Positions 1-7,378 of a stretch of 10,668 nucleotides of DNA are shown piece by piece. The notes under the pieces were generated by a model that was not told the origin of the DNA, made no database searches, and was given only the letters and a program-made list of their open reading frames with translations. This DNA comes from Hemicentrotus pulcherrimus (taxonomy: Eukaryota > Echinodermata > Echinoidea > Camarodonta > Strongylocentrotidae): positions 31,096 to 41,763 of the forward strand of contig BEXV01001928.1 in assembly GCA_003118195.1 (NCBI GenBank), given 5' to 3'. The translations under genes and the position numbers were made by a program. Every line of letters begins with the position of its first letter. The first letter of the stretch is position 1.

Positions 1-1397
1 TTATTATTATTGTTGATTAATATTTGTTGTTATAATAAGTAGTTTTTTTCTTTGATAAAATCATCTTTATTCAATATTGTTTTCGACTTTGCAAAACATA
101 ACAAAACACATATAACTATACATACATAATATAACGAATAGAGTCAACGACAAGAATATAGGTAATTATACAAGACATTTTTTTTGGTATTTTTTTTTAA
201 AAGCAACACACTATTTTTCCACGATAATACCATTTAAAAGAATTTAGTGAGAGTACGCTATTTTTGCATTTGTTGGAAAATATGTTGTATTTGGCATATA
301 AAATAATAAAATTGAATCGAAATCCAACGTTTCCAAAAAATCCCACTAATAAATTAATTTATCCAAAAAAACTTTATCCCCCAAAATGAAATGTGAGATA
401 TCCGCAATATACCTTCTAATGATTAGGCAGTCCCAGATTAATTTTCAATCATTTCCTCTTGAGCTATTAGGTCTATTCAAACTTATATTTGTTTCTAAAT
501 TGAAAGAAGGTAAAAATATTACAATTTCCTTTGTCATACCACGACTTTATGTATAATTTCTTTTTTGTTTCCACGAAACAAAGTGTTGTTCCATATATTT
601 TGTCATCTGATATGGGACGAACTGATTTCCGTATCGAGTGTTACAGAGGCCCAAGACTGTGCAACTTCGGAATCTATTTTATTAATATTACTATACCAGA
701 AAAGATTTCCTCCAAATGGAGCCAAACAAACTTCATAAAATCATTTCCATTGCCCAACATAGCTTTCGTCAAGCAGACGTTTAACCAAGGCAATCTTTAT
801 TAAGCCTGAATAATTGAGGGTAAATGTAACATACTCAGAAACTAACATACCCTGCTCAGACCTAGAAGGATAGAAAGTCAACAAATTAGTTGAGACAATC
901 CCAATGATCACGATAGCAATCTTGCCAATGGCCAGGTCTCTCATTCACTATATAGGCCTACGGAAGATATTTTTCATTATTTATACAATTATTAGTATTG
1001 GTATTGGACCATTAGTATGGGCATTATTATAAGTATAATTTCATTATCATTATCCTCATTGATATTTTGCTCATTATTAATGTAAGTATTATTATTGTTA
1101 TCGTTATCACTTTTACCATCATGATTATTATTATCATCATTATGATGATAATCATCATCATTATGATCATTATTGAACTGCTTGTTGGTGCTGCCGTTGT
1201 AATAAATTATTATTATTTCTCTGATATTAATTTGATAAATGTACTAAATGTTTGATTTCGAAGCTATTCTTGTTCAGAAGTACAAGTGGTTTTATGTATA
1301 GCACAATAGATCTTTCTGCTTTCTGATGGAAGGAAACTCGTACTCCTCTTTTTGTTTGTCTATTCTCAAAACTAATGTATTTCTCTTTTGTTTAAAG
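1..1397. other. Intron or upstream non-coding region
   Basis: This AT-rich stretch precedes the first visible LRR exon and ends at its acceptor. It is most likely intron, because exon A begins in the middle of a codon. I found no phase 2 LRR exon and no LDLa-like Cys cluster in it. A 90-codon frame at 531-803 (+) has no recognisable domain. A 67-codon frame at 741-944 (-) has a hydrophobic N-terminal segment and is discussed as a finding. Positions 1020-1215 are a microsatellite. Confidence 0.6.
1020..1215. repeat. ATT/ATC trinucleotide microsatellite, imperfect
   Basis: The strand is dominated by ATT, ATC and ATG triplets (for example ATTATTATTATCATCATTA) with interruptions. The 62-codon frame across it (1067-1255) is an Ile/Met-rich artefact of the triplets. 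A GTAAGT at 1082 sits inside the repeat with no LRR-like sequence before it. A very short TTA repeat also opens the window at 1-12. Confidence 0.85.
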
Positions 1398-1469
1398 GTA
1401 CTTGGAAATAAACGCGATTCATGAATTCAATGAGGGGTGTTTTAAAGACCTAAAACGTATCAAGTCCAT
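1398..1469 (+). CDS. LRR exon A (first receptor exon in the window)
   Basis: A 72-nt exon lies between a pyrimidine-rich acceptor ending TTTAAAG and a strong GTAAGT donor at 1470. It starts with the last base of a codon and ends with two bases (AT) of the next, so both boundaries are phase 2. It reads YLEINAIHEFNEGCF followed by KDLKRIKS, which fits the LxLxxNxIxxIxxGxFxxLxxL pattern of an extracellular leucine-rich repeat. The hydrophobic position after HE is F rather than the usual I or L. Too short to stand out as an ORF; identified by length, phase, splice sites and repeat pattern. The preceding exon is not in the window. Confidence 0.85.
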
Positions 1470-4400
1470 GTAAGTGAAATAAGGTATACATGAATATCAA
1501 GAATTGTTACGCTTTAACACATTGATTATTCTGCTATACAAATATATACATATATTTAAAAATTGAATTTTAATGGGGGATTTCAATCATTTATTAGCTC
1601 TATTCGGGATTTCGGGGTATATTTTTGCGTGAAATACTATTGCTTCATCAAATCATGAATAACCTTAACAAAATGAATTGCACCACATCACAATGCCATC
1701 TTCTTTACACTTAATTACTAAATATGTTTAATAATACACTGAATACTTAGTACACTCAATAGCCGACTTAATACGTAAATCAAAGTGGAATCTGGGAAGC
1801 AACATCTTGCGGCGCTTTATAATATAAACCCCGAATATAAAAGTTCGTTATTACTGGTATTTCATAGCATTTTATAGATGAAAACATATCAAACTAAGTA
1901 TATATAATAATATTCACAACGGTTTGTATAGAATTCAACATTTTCTTTGATGTAGTTCCACGGCAACATGTTTTAGATACATGGCTTTTTTTCTTTCAAG
2001 GGCTTTGATCGAAATTCGGAGGCTGTCTTTTCAAACCGAATCATGGATGATTTTTTATTTTTTATTTTTATTTTTACTGTTCCACTTTTCACGCAGAGAC
2101 CTAGAAAACAACACAATAACCCATATCAGACCTGGTGCCTTCCAAGACGTAGGCCAAACACTAGAACGATAGTGAGTTTCTTTCCTTCTTCATCTTCTTC
2201 TACTTTTCTTCGTCTGTAAACTTTCTTTTCTTCTAAACCTTTTATTCAAGATTATCTATATAATTTTGGGTCGATGAAATCACGGAAACGCCAGTATTAA
2301 GGACATGATTTAAAAGCGATCGATTTTTGTTGTCGTGCTCTATTATGGTAGGTATCAAATCTGCTTGCGGATCACGCTTTTAAAGCGTAGTCCTTGAATC
2401 AACATAGGCATACATATCCTCCACTTGGAGCCAGAAAGGCGTAAGGTTTATGTTATGTGTGAGTTGCTAACACCCTTCTGGCTCTCAAAAGATGATATTC
2501 ATATTATGTTCATCCATTTTAATGATTATTCTCTCTTTTACACCCTTGCTCTTTGTAGGAGCATCGGCGATAAAAATCTTCAGTAATTCAAAAGTTCTTC
2601 TTTTGAGCAGATCACGGCTCGTTTCAAAGACATTTCTGCTATATGGACTCAAGCTTATACCACTTCTCGACCTTTTTTCCACCACTCATGGTGTTTTTTA
2701 TAACAAGATGCATTCATTCACATGCACTCTTTATAAATGTTAGTCTCCACTGCTTGGGTATAGATTCCTAAAATTCGGCTTTAAAGTCCTCCTTAAAAAA
2801 AAAATTAAAAATCGACCTCGGCCCTTCTGACATAATTAGATTTAATGTCCAATATCATGCCAATGTGCATTTTAAAGAAATTCAAAAGGAATAATACATG
2901 TATCGTTGTGACCATAAGATTATAAGATCAGCAGCAAGTTCTTCACGTTAGGTAGTTTTGCCTCATTGTGTAAGAAACTGTATAGATCTATCAACGAAAT
3001 CAAAGAAACTGCTTTACTTCAAAAAAATATGATTTGCTTTCTTTCTTCTTCTTTGTATTTTGGTCTCTCTTCCATCCCCTCTATCCCTCTCTATCCCTCC
3101 CTCGTCACCATCTTTCTCTTCCTCTTTCTATCTCTCTATCTCTCCTCTCTCTCCCTCATCTCTCTCTCTCTTGTCCCCCTCCCCTCTCTCTGTCACTCAT
3201 TTTTCCCACCCCCTCTCTTCCTCTCCCTCTCTCTCTCATCCCCTCCCTTTGTCTCTATGTGTCATTTGATCTCTGTCAATGTCACATATGACACTCATTG
3301 TCTCTATGTCCTTGACCCGTTGTCCATAACGTCAAACTCAAGCCTGTTGCATGGAAACTTGATGACTTCAATCAATTCTTCGATGTTTATCGGTTTGACA
3401 AACGTGCAAAGAATGTAAGTAGATTTTGTTTAATAACGATAATAATAATGAACAATACAAGACCCTGCATGCAACCTCATCGATCATGTCAAATTTAATT
3501 TTACGCTTTTTGCATTCATCGCCTTTTATTCGTAAAATCTTATCCTCTTTTTACTTTCATTATTAAAACCGTTTAATAGTTGTATCTCAATCAAACCAAT
3601 AATTTTAATGGTCAGGACATGTGTATTGAAGATGGTGACAAAAAAAACCAAGCAATCAAAGTTCAATGAGCTGAACGGAATAAAAAAAATCAATAACTTT
3701 CCTTTCATTTAAGTAGTTTGGTAATTTGACAACATCTTTCCGTCTAATAATCATTGATTGTTATGTTCTCATTCATCATGGGTCAATCTTTCGTATTTTT
3801 ATTATTAAAAAAGGAGATGAAGAAAACAGAATTTGATATCTCTTCATTCTTGGCAGGCACATAATTATATTGATGTATACGCATTGTTGTTCAAGGTCGA
3901 ATAATCAAAGGTTTCCTTTTTTTCTTCTTTTCTTTCATTTCATTTCTGTAAGTTTTCTAATGTATTTAATGAAAAAACTTCCGAGAGATTTTACGATGTC
4001 AAGCATTGTTTTGGGGGTTTTTTTATAAGAGAGTCGTCATCGATAAAATGTTGTGTCAATTTTGATTAGTTCAGAATGATGAATGAACTGCCTTCCAAAC
4101 TTGTTAGTGTCGATGATTTCAACAAAATATGTTACTAAAATTTGGCGTCACTTGTGCAGTGGGAGGGGGAAATCGAACTTAGTCGCTTAATCCTCGGGTC
4201 TTAGCTCCTAACATAACTCATTGGGATGTGCAGCTGGACCACTACACCAGGGTTCCCCCTACTCTTATTGTAGATATTGGAATAGTATTGAGTTCTTAAC
4301 GTGTAAATGTGTGGGACCTATCGTCTGAACGGGGCCTCCATCAAACGTCCTGTCCTTTCCGAGGGACGGAGAGTTTTCCACTTCATGAAACGGTGAGGGT

Positions 4401-6938
4401 CGCGTTAACACACTGATAAAACTTGGTCTGATTCTAATCCACGATCGATGTTCAACAGGCAGACGCTTTACCGACTGAGCCAACGCGCCTCCTCAAACGA
4501 AAGATATACATATCATTTAATCTACGATCTTGACCAACACTGTCGGGGTGCAAAGAAAGAGGGAGTAGCGGCCCGTTCTACCCCTTCCTGCCCGACCTTG
4601 AGTACACAACAATAAATCCCCCTCTTTAAAATAGCAATTTCCAGAATTGTGTCCCTTGATGTACATTTCCAGGTAGTCTAATATTCTATTTTCTGCTTTG
4701 TACAGCAATTTTAACAACAATCAACTCAGGTACATTGAACCAGGGGCTTTCCAGAACTTATCTACGGTATCTGACTTGTAAGTTTTATGCCATGCCTGTT
4801 TATGAAGAAATATATATACTCTTAGTGATGTAGGTCTAATTACATTTTAATTTTCTTTTTTCTTTTTTTGATTTCTACAATGTGTACGATCACTATTTCT
4901 CATCGTCGATGTAAACAGTTTTCCCATAACCAACAAAAAAGGAGAAGAAATGATTTCATTGAATTGAAATAATACAATGCAACGGTTCAAGCAGGAACAA
5001 AGTTACCTTTAAACCAAGAGTCTTATTTTCATACGGTCATTTTCGGTAAAATGTGCGTGTGTGTGTTGATGTGTGTGCGTGTAGTATTAATGTGTGCGTG
5101 CTCGGTGCATATATCAGATACCACGCCCATCAGTGGCTCGCCCCACCCCTACCCCACTCTCTCTACCACTTACTCTTTAAAGTGCCTCTTTAGATTCAAC
5201 ATTAATTTTATCATTATGGATTTGTATTCCAGAATCCTGTCATCGCTGAATACAGAACCTTACCTCCTTTACCCCGGTATATTCGATGGTCTGGATTCCT
5301 TGAAGGCTTTGTAAGTATCCATCGATTAACGTAGTGTTTTGCTCTTATGAAACGTAGGTGTCAGTGGTAAGAACGGTATTGTTCGGCAACCTCACTTGTC
5401 ATTTGAGTAAACGTCTTAAATCGGGGATGTGAAAGCTCCGTTTCCGCTTTCGTTGATTTTTAGAACATGCAACAGATCGCTTTAGTCGACTTTTATCACA
5501 CATGAAGACGTGTCAAAAACATATTAGACATTGACAGATAGGTCTACACCAACCTTTTGGCAGTCCCTGGATTCAGTTCCGGGCAAACAAAATAATGATT
5601 AAGATTTCATACCATATAGTTTCACTCGGAAATGCGTTTTGTTTACCAAGCAAGGGGGCTGACCTTTTTTTGTTAACATTTAATACCATCCACCTGAAAT
5701 TATATTGTTTAAATACATGCACATCACTATCTACCAAAGCGTTTTAGTAGTAGATTGATAATCATCTTGTGAATGTAATGATCCAGCTGATGATTTTCTC
5801 TTATATCACCTTAATTCATAGATACGTGTATGACCAGCGTTTGTGTTGCATGTTACCCGAGCAAGCAACCTGCGTTGTGCAGGAACCTCCTCATCCTCTC
5901 TTCACATGCCGTAAGACGTTTCTCCAGAACACTACAATCAAGGTCTTCATATGGATCCTTGGTTTGAGCGCTCTCTTCGGTAACTTCTTTGTCATCACCT
6001 TGAGGATCCGGAGTGCTCCCCTGACAACGGTTGCTAAGATACAGTCCATGTTCATCACCAACCTAGCAGTGTCCGACTTCTTAATGGGCGTTTACATGAT
6101 GATGATAGCAGTCATGGACATCTACATCGGAGAGTCCTATTTCTGGGAAGGTAGGGCCGATGAGTGGCGGTCCAGTGTCACTTGCCAGGTTGCAGGGTTC
6201 CTCTCTGTCCTGAGTAGCGAAGCATCGGTCTTTCTTTTGACCTTGATAACAGCTGATCGTTTCATCTCTATCATGTTCCCCTTCAGCCGCCATCGCCTAA
6301 GCATCGCATCTGCTCGCGTTGCTCTGGCTGGCATCTGGATAGTCGCCCTCTTTCTAAGTCTTATCGGTGTATTTTTGATTAACATCAGACACGATGCATA
6401 CGGCCTCAGTGATGTCTGCGTGGGTCTCCCATTCATCAGGAAATCGACGGACATCTCCACTGAGATTGACCAGCGTTCGTCTGCTCAATACAACACGGTG
6501 ATCTACAACGTTGCCTCGGGATCCACCGTCTCAACGTGGCAGTACTCCATCGTCCTGTACCTTGGTGTCAACCTGGTCAGCTTCATCGTCATCCTTCTCT
6601 CCTATATCGTCATCTTCATTAAGATACGACTGGATCAAGCCGAGGTCGGACGGAAGTCTGAAGCAGCCATCGAGATCAAGATGGCTCTGAAGATGTTTTT
6701 GATCGTCGGCACCGACTTCTGCTGTTGGATGCCCATCATCATCCTCGGCGTCCTAGTCCAGACGGTCGGGGTCGATGTCACACCCGACATCTACGCCTGG
6801 TTGGTGGTCTTCGTTCTGCCTATCAACTCATCTCTGAACCCCTATCTGTACACCATCATCCACATGTCTTCAAAGAAACCCGGAAATGAGAAGAGCAAGC
6901 AGGCGGTTGTAAGCATGGTTAGTCGGGATAAGGATTAA
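1398..6938 (+). CDS. Leucine-rich-repeat GPCR (type C LGR, relaxin-receptor-like), 3' part of a split gene, six exons
   Basis: This is a join of 1398-1469, 2097-2171, 3343-3414, 4706-4777, 5233-5310 and 5822-6938. All five introns begin GT, end AG and are phase 2, and the codons restored at the junctions (ATA, TAC, ATC, TTA, TTA) all encode residues that suit an LRR pattern. The visible product is about 494 residues: five leucine-rich repeats, a short Cys-containing hinge, then a class A seven-helix domain. In this family the LRR ectodomain binds a peptide or protein ligand outside the cell and the helices signal through G proteins at the plasma membrane. TM6 and TM7 (FCCWMP, then VLPINSSLNPYLY) resemble relaxin receptors RXFP1/2 and GRL101. 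The 5' end is missing, so an LDLa module, the mark of type C receptors, cannot be checked. The ligand is unknown. Family is confident; orthology to a named receptor is not. Confidence 0.9.
1470..2096 (+). other. Intron between LRR exons A and B
   Basis: A 627-nt AT-rich intron with GTAAGT at the start and a T-rich tract followed by CGCAG at the end. I see no repeat element or further exon in it. Confidence 0.8.
2097..2171 (+). CDS. LRR exon B
   Basis: A 75-nt exon follows a long T-rich acceptor tract (2049-2096, ending CGCAG) and is followed by GTGAGT at 2172. It reads DLENNTITHIRPGAF then QDVGQTLER, one repeat of 25 residues, one longer than its neighbours because of an extra residue near the end. 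The first base completes ATA (Ile) with exon A, and the final TA completes TAC (Tyr) with exon C. NNT is a potential N-glycosylation sequon. An apparent ORF starting at 1981 reads through the intron into this exon and is not the real gene model. Confidence 0.88.
2369..2393. repeat. Near-perfect palindrome with 12-nt arms
   Basis: GGATCACGCTTT is followed by T and then AAAGCGTAGTCC. The arms are complementary except for two central-left positions (TC against AG). The inner seven base pairs (ACGCTTT with AAAGCGT) are perfect. The function is unknown. Confidence 0.7.
2428..2484. repeat. Inverted repeat, 15-nt arms with a 27-nt loop
   Basis: The left arm GAGCCAGAAAGGCGT (2428-2442) and right arm ACACCCTTCTGGCTC (2470-2484) pair at 13 of 15 positions. 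The outer nine base pairs are perfect. This could be the remnant of a small inverted-repeat transposon or an intronic RNA hairpin. It lies only 35 nt after the 2369-2393 palindrome. Confidence 0.75.
3040..3260. repeat. Polypyrimidine (CT)-rich low-complexity tract
   Basis: About 220 nt are almost entirely C and T on the plus strand, built from CTCTCTCC, CCCTC and TTTCTTC-like words. Open frames in all three phases (within 2966-3418) are Ser/Leu/Pro-rich artefacts of composition. The tract ends about 85 nt before the acceptor of LRR exon C. Confidence 0.92.
3343..3414 (+). CDS. LRR exon C
   Basis: A 72-nt, phase 2 exon is bounded by an AG at 3341-3342 and a GTAAGT donor at 3415. It reads LLHGNLMTSINSSMF then IGLTNVQR, a good LRR match with N-glycosylation sequon NSS. 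The 20 bases just before the acceptor are a poor pyrimidine tract (ACGTCAAACTCAAG), but a very long CT tract ends about 85 nt upstream. The acceptor was chosen because it gives exactly 72 nt and restores TAC with exon B. An open frame extends upstream into the CT tract and should not be read as protein. Confidence 0.8.
3415..4705 (+). other. Intron between LRR exons C and D
   Basis: A 1291-nt intron with a GTAAGT donor. Its first 700 nt are AT-rich with nothing recognisable. From about 4145 to 4492 it carries a minus-strand tRNA-derived repeat. A GC-rich patch follows at about 4530-4605, probably a further repeat remnant I cannot name. Confidence 0.75.
4145..4492 (-). mobile_element. Composite tRNA-derived SINE-like element
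   Basis: Read on the minus strand, the 5' end (about 4492-4410) is tRNA-like: box A region GTTGGCTCAGTCGGTAAAGC, then a degraded box B (GGATTAGAATC). A non-tRNA body follows (CCCTCGGAAAGGAC, GGAGGCCCCGTTCAG, ACGTTAAGAACTC). It then runs directly into AGAGTAGGGGGAACC and a second tRNA-like module (about 4262-4145) with box A region CTGGTGTAGTGGTCCAGC and box B-like AGTTCGATTTCC. This could be one dimeric SINE or two adjacent insertions. I see no clear target-site duplication. The layout recalls SINEs of marine deuterostomes, but no library was searched. The 72-codon minus-strand frame here (4265-4483) is repeat-derived, not a gene. Confidence 0.72.
4706..4777 (+). CDS. LRR exon D
   Basis: A 72-nt, phase 2 exon lies between an acceptor ending TTTGTACAG (4697-4705) and a GTAAGT donor at 4778. 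It reads NFNNNQLRYIEPGAF then QNLSTVSD, the most canonical repeat of the five (NxL, I, PGAF, L, V). An AG inside the exon at 4728-4729 would be an alternative acceptor, but it would give only 48 nt and remove the N-terminal half of the repeat. Its first base completes ATC (Ile) with exon C. NLS is a potential glycosylation site. Confidence 0.87.
4778..5232 (+). other. Intron between LRR exons D and E
   Basis: A 455-nt intron with GTAAGT at the start and TTGTATTCCAG at the end. It carries the GT-rich tract at 5050-5096. Nothing else was recognised. Confidence 0.8.
5050..5096. repeat. GT/GC dinucleotide-rich tract
   Basis: Interrupted alternating purine-pyrimidine sequence such as TGTGCGTGTGTGTG, a typical (TG)n microsatellite remnant with potential to adopt Z-DNA. 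It lies about 140 nt before LRR exon E. The Cys/Val-rich frame starting at 5051 is an artefact that reads into the real exon. Confidence 0.8.
5233..5310 (+). CDS. LRR exon E, last repeat before the hinge
   Basis: A 78-nt, phase 2 exon follows an acceptor ending GTATTCCAG and precedes a GTAAGT donor at 5311. It reads ILSSLNTEPYLLYPGIF then DGLDSLKA. At 26 residues it is the longest and least canonical repeat: the usual NxI is replaced by NTEPYLL. In LGR-type receptors the last repeat often diverges as it passes into the hinge, and that is the likely reason here. The first base completes TTA (Leu) with exon D and the final TT completes TTA with the terminal exon. Confidence 0.85.
5311..5821 (+). 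other. Intron between LRR exon E and the terminal exon
   Basis: A 511-nt intron with GTAAGT at the start and a TTCATAG acceptor. Its last 53 nt are open in the receptor frame, so intron retention or an internal start near 5778 would still read into the seven-helix domain. Confidence 0.8.
5822..6938 (+). CDS. Terminal exon: hinge plus complete seven-transmembrane domain
   Basis: The acceptor is at 5820-5821 (TTCATAG) and the stop TAA at 6936-6938; 371 complete residues, numbered from Tyr at 5823. The hinge has C8, C9, C17 and C29 and sequon N36TT. Helices are near residues 41-62 (GN motif), 76-102 (NLAVSD, then LMGVY as in relaxin receptors), 121-147 (C121, ending DRF at 145-147), 166-186 (W172), 241-268, 288-312 (CCWMP, W302, P304) and 324-345 (NPYLY at 339-343). 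C121 and C199 probably form the conserved loop disulfide. TM5 lacks the usual Pro and reads LGVNLVSF, close to relaxin receptors. The cytoplasmic tail is short, about 27 residues, with a few Ser and Lys and no clear palmitoylation Cys. The exon is noticeably more GC-rich than its surroundings. The open frame runs back to 5769 (GTG) with the first ATG at 5778, but that part is intronic. Confidence 0.95.
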
Positions 6939-7302
6939 TTAGAAGGTAGATATTCTTTCACGGCAGGCCGATGTACCATCACGTAAGAAGATAAACTTGG
7001 ACGTCTTATCCCAGCCCTGGCGATTAAAAGACAGGCCCTCCCTCCACTATGTTCAGGAAAAAAGCAGTTCCTCGCTTTCGCATTAATCAGCATTTAGAAT
7101 AGTTGAACAAAACGATGGATTGAAATAAACGTCAGATAAACGTCTTTCAATTGTACGTTTACAATTATAAACGAACCGGTATTTTTTTTTTCTCTAATAG
7201 GAATACTTTGTTTTATCATAATTATTCCTGCCATATTCCTGGCCATTTCAGTTGTACATGTGTAGTTTAGGATAATACTTGATGACTCGAATTAGACCTT
7301 TT
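6939..7302 (+). other. Probable 3' UTR and immediate downstream sequence
   Basis: Non-coding sequence after the receptor stop, becoming more AT-rich with distance. The first AATAAA is at 7124-7129; ACGTC-containing direct repeats (ATAAACGTC twice, 7126-7145) surround it. The real transcript end cannot be fixed from sequence alone. Confidence 0.5.
7124..7129 (+). promoter_or_regulatory. Candidate poly(A) signal of the receptor gene
   Basis: A canonical AATAAA lies 186 nt after the stop codon. A perfect 7-bp hairpin (AATTGTA, loop CGTT, TACAATT) follows at 7149-7166, and a T-rich run at 7181-7195 could serve as the downstream element. It is the first AATAAA after the stop. In AT-rich DNA the hexamer occurs by chance, so this is plausible but unproven. 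Others occur further on, near 7475 and 9171. Confidence 0.5.
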
Positions 7303-7378
7303 GAGTCAGCGACTTGATTTCGAACTCGGGATCCCCAAGTTACAAGACCACTGCTCTACCTCTGAGCCATCGCGACTC
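7303..7378 (-). pseudogene. tRNA-Thr(UGU)-like pseudogene or SINE head
   Basis: Read on the minus strand, 76 nt look like a whole tRNA. The ends GAGTC and GACTC pair. The D arm is GCTC, AGAGGTA, GAGC. The anticodon loop CTTGTAA carries TGT (Thr). The box B region contains GAGTTCGAAATC. The anticodon stem (GTGGT against CTTGG) and T stem do not pair properly, so a working tRNA is unlikely. It resembles animal tRNA-Thr-UGU (GTGGTCTTGTAA) and is either a retro-pseudogene or the head of a SINE whose body has decayed. Confidence 0.65.

Larger units (their letters stand above)
2172..3342 (+). other. Intron between LRR exons B and C
   Basis: A 1171-nt intron with a GTGAGT donor. It contains two hairpin-forming sequences (2369-2393 and 2428-2484) and the long CT tract (3040-3260). 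Overlapping frames at 2485-2685 (-) and 2492-2743 (+) have no recognisable domain and are probably chance. Confidence 0.75.

Noticed and set aside
531..803. A 90-codon plus-strand frame
   Set aside because: No domain, no splice or promoter context, and composition typical of translated AT-rich non-coding DNA.
1067..1255. An Ile/Met-rich 62-codon frame
   Set aside because: It is a translated ATT/ATC microsatellite.
1981..2172. A 63-codon frame with an N-terminal hydrophobic stretch ending in an LRR
   Set aside because: The hydrophobic part is the T-rich acceptor tract; the real exon begins at 2097 and the apparent stop is part of the donor site.
2485..2743. Overlapping frames on both strands (66 codons on -, 83 codons on +)
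   Set aside because: They lie within an intron, have no recognisable domain, and frames of this length are expected by chance.
2966..3418. A 150-codon plus-strand frame rich in Ser, Leu and Pro
   Set aside because: It reads through the CT tract in all three phases; only its last 72 nt (3343-3414) are a real LRR exon.
4265..4483. A 72-codon minus-strand frame beginning MAQSVKRLP
   Set aside because: It is the translation of a tRNA-derived repeat and is not expected to be a protein gene.
4517..4720. A 67-codon minus-strand frame with a Gly/Arg-rich segment
   Set aside because: It overlaps the true LRR exon D on the opposite strand and a GC-rich repeat-like patch; no domain is recognisable.
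5350..5410. A weak tRNA-like box A (GGTGTCAGTGGTAAG)
   Set aside because: No box B at the right distance and no pairing arms, so it is not supportable as a SINE or tRNA.
6081..6460. Minus-strand frames of 70 and 107 codons opposite the receptor
   Set aside because: They lie entirely antisense to the well-supported 7TM exon and arise from its codon composition; no domain is visible in them.
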